NCBI GenBank assembly: GCA_002772825.1
Contig: PFDM01000060.1
Location: 19,012-25,585 of the forward strand
DNA from: Parcubacteria group bacterium CG10_big_fil_rev_8_21_14_0_10_38_31
GTDB lineage: Bacteria; Patescibacteriota; Minisyncoccia; GCA-002772825
Length of the DNA: 6,574 nucleotides
Direction of reading: 5' to 3'
Shown: one piece after another, positions 1-4,890 of the stretch
Layout: the number at the start of each line of letters is the position of its first letter
How positions within the stretch are numbered: the first letter of the stretch is position 1
The notes under the pieces: generated by a model
What the model was told of the DNA's origin: nothing
Database searches by the model: none
Seen by the model: only the letters and a program-made list of their open reading frames with translations
Program-made: the position numbers and the translations under genes

Positions 1-23
1 TAAAATATAACAAAGAGAGCCAA

Positions 24-52
24 TTGTCAAAACACCAAAATAAGTATAGAAT
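24..52 (+). promoter_or_regulatory. Candidate sigma-70-type promoter for the Trm112-like/GT2/flippase operon
   Basis: A TTGTCA hexamer (24-29) and a TAGAAT hexamer (47-52) are separated by 17 bases, a good match to a housekeeping promoter. Transcription would start near 59-60, only 3-4 bases before the ATG at 63, so the message would be almost leaderless. This fits the absence of any purine-rich ribosome binding site there. In such AT-rich DNA chance matches are common, so the call is moderate. Confidence 0.45.
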
Positions 53-62
53 TTAATTGTTT

Positions 63-236
63 ATGAAAGACAATCAAAATAAAAAATATATCAACCCCGA
101 CCTGCTACAAATATTAGTTTGTCCGATAGATAAAAAGAAACTTGCATATAATAAAGAGAAAGAGACTCTCTCTTGTTTAGAATGCAAAAAAGAATACCAA
201 ATAAAAAACGAAATACCCATACTTTTAAATAATTAA
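63..236 (+). CDS. Trm112/UPF0434-family small zinc-ribbon-like protein (57 aa)
   Basis: This 57-residue protein fits the Trm112p-like (UPF0434, YcaR) family, which is usually about 60 residues. What shows this is an N-terminal LLQILVCPIDKKKL segment (residues 14-27), a central CLEC pair (Cys38, Cys41), and the closing IKNEIPILL (47-55), which matches the family's typical Y-P-I-x-D-G-I-P-x-L ending. Cys20, Cys38 and Cys41 are present. The second cysteine of the first knuckle is replaced by Asp23, as happens in several bacterial members, so zinc binding is uncertain. In eukaryotes and archaea Trm112 proteins activate SAM methyltransferases; the role of free-standing bacterial versions is unclear. 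The gene lies 12 bases before the GT2 gene, apparently as the first gene of the operon. The ATG at 63 is the only good start and has no visible ribosome binding site. Confidence 0.8.
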   Translation: MKDNQNKKYINPDLLQILVCPIDKKKLAYNKEKETLSCLECKKEYQIKNEIPILLNN

Positions 237-248
237 ACACCAATCAAT

Positions 249-1124
249 ATGGTAAAATTTTCAATCATAATACCGGTTTATAACGAAAAGATTGGAGTAA
301 GAAAAACTATAGAAGATCTTAAAGATTTCTTAAAAAAAGAGGGGTTTGAATCATTTTATGAAATAATAGTTATTGATGATGGATCGACAGACGGAACATC
401 TGAAATACTTGATAAAATCGATGAGATAAAACTCATAAAACATAAAAAAAATAAAGGATACGGGGCAGCTATAAAAACAGGAGTAAAAAATTCTACCAAT
501 GATTTTATATGTATTAAAGATGCCGATGGGACATATCCAAAAGAAGCGATAAAAGATCTCCTCTCTTTTTTACCAGAATACGATATGTCTGTCGGTGCTC
601 GCCATGGAGAAACAATAAAGTCTCAATATGTTCGTAATTTTGCTAAATTTTTTCTTATAACATTAGTCAAAATACTCACAGGGACAAGAGTGCCTGATTT
701 AAATTCAGGACTCAGGGTATTCAAGAAAAGTCTTTTTAAGGAATATGAACACCTTTTCCCGGAAGGATTCTCCCTAACTACCACTATTACTGTATGCTCA
801 ATAGCAAATGGACATCCGGTAAAATATTTACCAATAGACTACCATCCAAGGAAAGGTGCGTCTAAGATACATCCCATTATAGATACTTATAACTTCTTTA
901 TAATAATACTAAGAACCGTACTTTATTTTAAGCCACTGAAAGTCCTATTACCCATAGCATTAGGGTTGCTATTACTTTCTTTAATTATTGGTATATTAAG
1001 TGGATTATTTCTAGAAAAAGTCTTAGATACCACAGTTACTATTCTGTTTGTAAGTGGCATTCAGATATTTATTCTTGCTCTTATTGCAGACCTCATAGTA
1101 AATAAATTCAAAAAAAATGGTTAA
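249..1124 (+). CDS. DPM1-like family 2 glycosyltransferase with two C-terminal membrane helices (291 aa)
   Basis: This is a GT-A fold family 2 glycosyltransferase of the dolichol/polyprenyl-phosphate sugar synthase type. Such enzymes move a sugar from a nucleotide donor to a polyprenyl phosphate on the cytoplasmic face of the membrane. Visible motifs in order are IIIPVYNE (6-13) at the nucleotide-binding strand, VIDDGSTDGT (41-50), NKGYGAAIKTG (68-78), the metal-binding DAD of KDADGTYP (90-97), VGAR (115-118), and DLNSGLR (150-156) with RKGASK (201-206) in the acceptor region. Two hydrophobic helices follow at about 232-254 and 262-284, resembling the membrane-anchored GtrB-like subtype. The donor sugar cannot be read from the sequence. 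No Shine-Dalgarno is seen before the ATG. The 3' end overlaps the flippase-like gene by 8 bases, suggesting translational coupling and shared function. Confidence 0.9.
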   Translation: MVKFSIIIPVYNEKIGVRKTIEDLKDFLKKEGFESFYEIIVIDDGSTDGTSEILDKIDEIKLIKHKKNKGYGAAIKTGVKNSTNDFICIKDADGTYPKEAIKDLLSFLPEYDMSVGARHGETIKSQYVRNFAKFFLITLVKILTGTRVPDLNSGLRVFKKSLFKEYEHLFPEGFSLTTTITVCSIANGHPVKYLPIDYHPRKGASKIHPIIDTYNFFIIILRTVLYFKPLKVLLPIALGLLLLSLIIGILSGLFLEKVLDTTVTILFVSGIQIFILALIADLIVNKFKKNG

Positions 1125-2097
1125 CATTCTCTCATTAAAAAATATTATCCGTTTTATCGGAATTTTTATTTTTATATTCATATTATTTAAAGTTAATGCC
1201 AGGGAAAGTCTTTATATTATAAAAGGATCAAATATCTTTCTCATTATCCTAGCTCTTCTCGTCGGGACTCTTCCTATATTCTTAAGAAACTTAAGATGGC
1301 AAAAACTTTTAAAGAGTGAGGGTATAATAATAAATTTTTTAGAAACTCTTCTTGTGTATTTTAACGCTATCTTTTGGGGGTCTATAACCCCGGGGAAAAT
1401 AGGGGAATTCTCAAAAATAATTTATTTAACAAAAAGAGGCTCGCCTTGGGGAAAAGCGACAGCGAGTGTAATTTTTGACAGACTCTTTGATATAACGACT
1501 ATTATCATACTCGGGGCTTTAGGTGTTTTTATCTTTTTTGGAGGATTAAAGAAACTTACACACATTTTTTTAATAATGAGCGTGATACTTTTAGCGTTTA
1601 TACTTACCATGTATTTTAATAAAAATTTTATTAAAAAGATATTAAAAAAAATAATAAAAAAAGTTTCAACGAGAAAAAATCACAATATAACTGAAGAAGA
1701 AGTAGATAATCTTTTTAATTCTTTCAACAAGCCTACGTTAATTCTTCTCTCAGGAACAATGATAAGTATTTTTGCATGGATTTTATATTTCTTGCAAATT
1801 TATATTCTTGCAAAATCTATCGGTATTGAAATTACCTTCATATTAACATCTGCAATAATTGCCATAATAACGGCCCTAAACCTTATACCGATTACTATCT
1901 CAGGTATAGGAACAAGAGATGTGGCTCTTATTTTATTATTTTCCCAAATAGGAATTAGAAAAGAAGAAGCCTTATCTTTTTCTTTAATGATTCTTTTAAC
2001 TTTTGTAGTAGGAGGATTACTTGGTTGGATTTGTGGATTTTTTCTTAAAAAACATCCATTTCAAGTGGGCGAAAGCAGTATCAGTCAAAACTCTTAA
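1117..2097 (+). CDS. Flippase-like integral membrane protein of the MprF/AglD membrane-region family (326 aa)
   Basis: This protein belongs to the family named after the lysylphosphatidylglycerol synthase transmembrane region (UPF0104/YbhN-like), the part of MprF that flips a lipid; many stand-alone members remain uncharacterised. Family hallmarks are LRNLRW (56-61) after the second helix, SITPGKIGEFSK (89-100), DRLFD (121-125) and SGIGTRD (262-268). Hydrophobic helices lie at roughly 12-24, 38-56, 126-144, 148-166, 208-232, 238-260, 268-278 and 288-310, with a lysine-rich cytoplasmic loop at 170-190. The length is typical. It starts inside the end of the GT2 gene, so a role moving that enzyme's lipid-linked product is a reasonable inference. 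The last 26 residues, including part of the final helix, are encoded on DNA that also encodes the C-terminus of the opposing radical SAM gene. Confidence 0.87.
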   Translation: MVNILSLKNIIRFIGIFIFIFILFKVNARESLYIIKGSNIFLIILALLVGTLPIFLRNLRWQKLLKSEGIIINFLETLLVYFNAIFWGSITPGKIGEFSKIIYLTKRGSPWGKATASVIFDRLFDITTIIILGALGVFIFFGGLKKLTHIFLIMSVILLAFILTMYFNKNFIKKILKKIIKKVSTRKNHNITEEEVDNLFNSFNKPTLILLSGTMISIFAWILYFLQIYILAKSIGIEITFILTSAIIAIITALNLIPITISGIGTRDVALILLFSQIGIRKEEALSFSLMILLTFVVGGLLGWICGFFLKKHPFQVGESSISQNS

Positions 2098-3468
2098 ATC
2101 ATTAAGACTTCTGACAACTTTCAATAAATTCCAAACAGCTTTAGGTCTAAAATAATATTCTTTATAAGCTCTCTTCATTGACTTCACGATATCTTCACTT
2201 GAAAAATCAGGATAACTTACTATCGCTGAATAATTCTGATCAAATTCCTCCCAATTGCTACTTGTAAGCCAACCTTGATCTGAAACAAGCTTAAAGAAGT
2301 CTGTCCCCGGATACGGAGCGGCCACAGCAAAATTAGTCAAAGCCATATCAAGTCCTTTTGCTAATTTTATAGTTTCCTCTACTGTGTCTTTATTCTCGCC
2401 AGGCAAGCCCATGACAAAATAACCCCAAACTTTTATTCCGGCATTATTGGTAATTTGAACCGCTCTTTTTATTTGCTCAACAGTAATACCTTTATTAGCA
2501 TTATTTAAAACCTTCTGAGAACCAGACTCAATCCCATAAGCAATCATGTAGCAACCGGCTCTTTTCATCCAAGGTAAGACCTCTTCATCTATAGTATCCA
2601 CCCTACTATTGCAAATCCACTTAATTTTTAACCCTGAATCAATGATTAATTTGCAAAGTTTTATAACCTCTTTTTTATCTACAGTAAATGTATCGGAATG
2701 AAATAAAATATTCTTAACCCCGAGCTTTTTAAGATATTTAATTTCTTCAAAAATACTCTCGGCTGATCTTTGTCTGAATATCCTATTCCATGCAATCGGA
2801 GAACGACAAAAAATACACCTAAAAGGACAACCGCGACTTTCCATAATAAAAGTAAAATTTTTACCTATAAAAGGAAGGTTATATTTTTTCAGAGGGAGAA
2901 GTTCATGGAGGGGAATAGGTAAAGAATCAAGATTTTCAATAAGTGGTCTCTTTTCATTTACAATAATTTCTCCATTTTCTTTTCTGTAAGCAATCCCTTT
3001 TACTGCTGATAAATCACCATTTACTTCAATAGTTTTGACTAATTCGCTTAAAGTTTCTTCTGCCTCACCGATGACTACATAATCAAGATTCCTAAAATTC
3101 TTAAGACTTTCTCCCGAAAGAGCGCTTACATGGGAGCCGACGGCAATAGTTTTTGCGCCTATTTTTTTGGCGACATCAAAGACCTTCATGTCATTAGTAA
3201 GGGTGGAACTTATTACATTTGACAAGATATAATCCGCTTTTTCTTTTACCAGTAACTTTTCAAATTTTCCCCAATATATTTTATCGGCAATACAATCAAT
3301 AATTCCAACATCAAAACCATCTTTCTTCATAACGGCGGCAAGGTAAGCCAGATTCGCCTGTGGCCAGATAATCTTTTCACGAGTTTGCCTGCCGGAACGA
3401 TCTAAGTCCCTAATTATAATTATTCCCTTCTGAGGAGTTGGTGGATTTATAAAAATTATTTTTTTCAT
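2017..3468 (-). CDS. B12-binding-domain radical SAM protein (483 aa)
   Basis: The enzyme has the two-domain layout of cobalamin-dependent (class B or BchE-like) radical SAM proteins. The N-terminal Rossmann-type region opens with KKIIFINPP and continues through ANLAYLAAVMKKDGFDVGIID (about 38-58) to the GEAEET element (134-139). The radical SAM core carries ESRGCPFRCIFC, with Cys214, Cys218 and Cys221 forming the CxxxCxxC site for the 4Fe-4S cluster, and a later YGIESGS (311-317) typical of SAM contacts. The C-terminus has the usual RxYxxYYFRP segment near 433-442. No DxHxxG motif is visible, so any cobalamin would bind without a protein histidine ligand. The ATG at 3468 is preferred over an upstream TTG at 3492 because the family begins at KKIIFINPP. 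The gene starts 4 bases after the methyltransferase stop. The substrate is unknown; methylation or rearrangement of a sugar or lipid is an inference. Confidence 0.88.
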   Translation of the reverse strand: MKKIIFINPPTPQKGIIIIRDLDRSGRQTREKIIWPQANLAYLAAVMKKDGFDVGIIDCIADKIYWGKFEKLLVKEKADYILSNVISSTLTNDMKVFDVAKKIGAKTIAVGSHVSALSGESLKNFRNLDYVVIGEAEETLSELVKTIEVNGDLSAVKGIAYRKENGEIIVNEKRPLIENLDSLPIPLHELLPLKKYNLPFIGKNFTFIMESRGCPFRCIFCRSPIAWNRIFRQRSAESIFEEIKYLKKLGVKNILFHSDTFTVDKKEVIKLCKLIIDSGLKIKWICNSRVDTIDEEVLPWMKRAGCYMIAYGIESGSQKVLNNANKGITVEQIKRAVQITNNAGIKVWGYFVMGLPGENKDTVEETIKLAKGLDMALTNFAVAAPYPGTDFFKLVSDQGWLTSSNWEEFDQNYSAIVSYPDFSSEDIVKSMKRAYKEYYFRPKAVWNLLKVVRSLNDLRVLTDTAFAHLKWMFFKKKSTNPTK

Positions 3469-3472
3469 AATA

Positions 3473-4213
3473 TTATCTTTTTTTAGCTTCAATTATTATA
3501 CAAAATGATAATCTTTTTACAATAGGGGTCCGACTTAAGACTTTGTCTATATTTATTAGCAGTGGAGTGAATATTTTCTTAAGTGGTATAAAACGATAAA
3601 TATCAAGCATGTCTGGAAAGCCAAGTAAAGTATATCCAATATAGCCAAAATAATTTACATTTTTTATTTCAAACTCTTTTTTCATCATAGATAAAAGATC
3701 TGAATCTTTAAAATTTTTATGATCTTCTGAAAAATGATCTCCATGCTTCATAAGACGTCGAGGAAGGTCATTTATAAAAGTTTTATTTGTCTCAACAAAA
3801 ACAACATCTCCACCTGGCTTTAATACTCTACTTGCTTCGCGAAGTGCTTTCGGCACATCTTGTAAATGATGAAGAATGGAACGCCCATAGATAATATCAA
3901 AAGAGGTATCGGCAAAAGGAAGATTCTCTGCATCAGCACAAACTAAACTCTCTGCACGCTTCTTAGCGTGAGACAACATGTTAAAAGAAATATCATATCC
4001 AACAAAATTTTTATAGCCTCTATTTTTCAAAAACTCCATCATCTCCCCTGTCCCACAGCCAGCATCAAGCGCAAGACCACGAGGAACAACTCTTTTCACC
4101 ATCTCGGAAAACCAATAATCGTGAAATTTTCTAGCATAAGACCTACTATGACGAATATTCTCATAAAAATCAGCTACAAAATCCTGCGTTTTTATTTCTT
4201 TTTCTTTATCCAT
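3473..4213 (-). CDS. Class I SAM-dependent methyltransferase (246 aa)
   Basis: This is a Methyltransf_11-type Rossmann methyltransferase. Motif I is LDAGCGTGE (49-57). The acidic residue after strand 2 is Asp74 in VGYDIS. The adenine-side element DAENLPF begins at 94, followed by FDIIYGRSILHHL (105-117) and the RVLKPGG strand turn (129-135). The C-terminal 100 residues are less conserved and probably bind the substrate, which cannot be named. Enzymes of this kind in glycan loci often methylate sugars, lipids or quinone-like acceptors. An upstream in-frame ATG at 4231 would add six residues (MFIIFF), but that stretch is hydrophobic, AT-driven and outside the usual family start, so the ATG at 4213 is preferred. 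The gene lies 4 bases ahead of the radical SAM gene, so the two probably form one transcript and may act in one modification. Confidence 0.87.
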   Translation of the reverse strand: MDKEKEIKTQDFVADFYENIRHSRSYARKFHDYWFSEMVKRVVPRGLALDAGCGTGEMMEFLKNRGYKNFVGYDISFNMLSHAKKRAESLVCADAENLPFADTSFDIIYGRSILHHLQDVPKALREASRVLKPGGDVVFVETNKTFINDLPRRLMKHGDHFSEDHKNFKDSDLLSMMKKEFEIKNVNYFGYIGYTLLGFPDMLDIYRFIPLKKIFTPLLINIDKVLSRTPIVKRLSFCIIIEAKKR

Positions 4214-4220
4214 AAAAAAT

Positions 4221-4265
4221 ATTATAAACATTTTGTATATTATATTAAAAACAACATTTTTACAA
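4221..4265 (-). promoter_or_regulatory. Possible promoter region of the methyltransferase/radical SAM pair
   Basis: Reading on the minus strand, a TTGTAA (4265-4260) is followed 15 bases later by a perfect TATAAT (4244-4239). A second TATAAT (4226-4221) lies 7 bases ahead of the preferred ATG at 4213, which would give a leaderless message. Because a hairpin terminator closes the preceding gene just upstream, this pair needs its own promoter and this 70-base gap is where it must be. The exact hexamers are uncertain in such AT-rich DNA. Confidence 0.35.
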
Positions 4266-4302
4266 TAAAAAGATACCTACCCATCAATTGATGAGCAGGT
4301 AT
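4261..4302 (-). terminator. Rho-independent terminator after the YdjM-like gene
   Basis: A 30-base near-perfect palindrome (4273-4302) pairs ATACCT with AGGTAT at the outer ends and CATCAATTGATG in the centre, with two mismatched pairs. On the minus strand it begins within the TAA stop codon of the membrane protein gene and is followed by CTTTTTATTGT, a U-rich tail. The position and the tail on that strand only make it an intrinsic terminator for that gene. Confidence 0.7.
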
Positions 4303-4715
4303 TAAATATTTTCCTCTGAGTGATTAAAATTGTACTTTAACCACTCAGGATAAAATCTGTGGATTTTTTTTGGCAAAGGGGACGTTTGGAAACGCATATT
4401 ATTTCTATTTGCCCCATCAACTAGCATATGAATAATATATGCCAGCCATGGCAATAACAACCCAGTAAAAAAACAAAAAATGCTCAAAACCAGCAGTCCT
4501 TGCCATGTATGCATGTAGTTAACCCAGCCTTCTACTACTGTTTTGTCCTTCTTTAGAAGTTTTTTGATTCTCAAAACAGAAAGATGGTCAATGTCTACAA
4601 ACACGCCAAAGAACAAGATAAAAAGCATGGTCCAAGTTTCAGGTATACCAGCAATCGCACTATACCCTACCACCAAAGCTCCAGTTGAAACAGCATGACA
4701 CTTTGGACTTGCCAA
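4302..4715 (-). CDS. YdjM-like membrane protein, putative metal-dependent hydrolase family (137 aa)
   Basis: This small membrane protein has hydrophobic segments at about 8-24, 28-42 and 75-95 and a polar, basic C-terminus. His7, the DIDH cluster (41-44), His69 in MHTW and HMLVD (96-100) give an array of His and Asp residues lying at membrane edges. That spacing resembles the YdjM/LexA-binding inner membrane family annotated as metal-dependent hydrolases, whose reaction is not well established; the usual HRGxTHS element is only partly matched (HTWQGL). The start chosen is TTG at 4715, 8 bases after GGGAGG; a GTG at 4724 in the same frame lies inside that ribosome binding site and is unlikely. 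The gene has its own promoter and terminator, so it is monocistronic. It contains about 38% G+C over 4381-4680, higher than the neighbours, hinting at transfer. Confidence 0.7.
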   Translation of the reverse strand: MASPKCHAVSTGALVVGYSAIAGIPETWTMLFILFFGVFVDIDHLSVLRIKKLLKKDKTVVEGWVNYMHTWQGLLVLSIFCFFTGLLLPWLAYIIHMLVDGANRNNMRFQTSPLPKKIHRFYPEWLKYNFNHSEENI

Positions 4716-4720
4716 GTTAA

Positions 4721-4729
4721 CCACCTCCC
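4721..4729 (-). promoter_or_regulatory. Strong Shine-Dalgarno sequence that decides a TTG start
   Basis: The minus strand reads GGGAGGTGG, a near-complete complement to the 3' end of 16S rRNA, with 8 bases between GGAGG and the TTG at 4715. This spacing is ideal and rules out the in-frame GTG at 4724, which overlaps the site itself. It is the only convincing ribosome binding site in the window. Confidence 0.75.
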
Positions 4730-4753
4730 TTTTAAATTTAAAGAACTTTTTTT

Positions 4754-4782
4754 AGTATAACACAAATATGAAGTTTATGCAA
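4754..4782 (-). promoter_or_regulatory. Near-consensus extended -10 promoter of the YdjM-like gene
   Basis: On the minus strand TTGCAT (4782-4777) and TATACT (4759-4754) are separated by exactly 17 bases, with TGT directly before the -10 giving an extended -10 element. Transcription would start near 4747, leaving a leader of about 30 bases that contains the Shine-Dalgarno. This is the best promoter in the window. Confidence 0.7.
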
Positions 4783-4810
4783 GAGTAGTAAGTCATAACT
4801 CGACAACAGA

Positions 4811-4835
4811 TTGTGCAACATTCAATATTGCACAA
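4811..4835. repeat. 25-base near-perfect palindrome, operator-like or hairpin
   Basis: TTGTGCAA (4811-4818) and TTGCACAA (4828-4835) are perfect inverted arms. The inner ATT and AAT also pair, leaving one mismatched pair and a central C. It lies about 29 bases upstream of the -35 of the YdjM-like gene and downstream of the GT-C gene, so it could be a regulator binding site or an RNA hairpin. No U-rich tail follows on either strand, so a simple terminator is unlikely. Confidence 0.6.
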
Positions 4836-4844
4836 GAGGATCTT

Positions 4845-4883
4845 TAAACGGCTCAAGGTTAGACATCTACGTTGAGCCGTTTA
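4845..4883 (-). terminator. Strong 12-base-pair hairpin after the GT-C gene, possible terminator
   Basis: TAAACGGCTCAA (4845-4856) and TTGAGCCGTTTA (4872-4883) form a perfect 12-base-pair stem around a 15-base loop, starting 7 bases after the stop of the GT-C gene on the minus strand. The place suits a 3'-end hairpin of the glycosyltransferase operon. A U-tract is missing beyond the stem (AAGATCC follows), so it may act as an RNA-stabilising or Rho-assisted end, or be a genome-wide repeat, rather than a textbook intrinsic terminator. Confidence 0.5.
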
Positions 4884-4890
4884 TGGGAAA

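Noticed and set aside
1422..1610. 62-codon minus-strand open frame inside the flippase-like gene
   Set aside because: It is opposite a well-conserved membrane protein, has no recognisable motif or ribosome binding site, and mirrors its hydrophobic codons.
3469..3492. TTG start at 3492 giving a 491-residue radical SAM protein
   Set aside because: It overlaps the methyltransferase 3' end by 20 bases, is a rare start codon without a ribosome binding site, and adds eight residues before the family's natural KKIIFINPP beginning.
3968..4291. 107-codon plus-strand open frame across the methyltransferase 5' end
   Set aside because: It lies antisense to the conserved motif I region, has no family features, and runs through the promoter gap and into the terminator.
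4716..4724. GTG start at 4724 for the YdjM-like gene
   Set aside because: The GTG is part of the GGGAGGTGG ribosome binding site, so it cannot be placed properly by that site; the TTG 9 bases later has ideal spacing.
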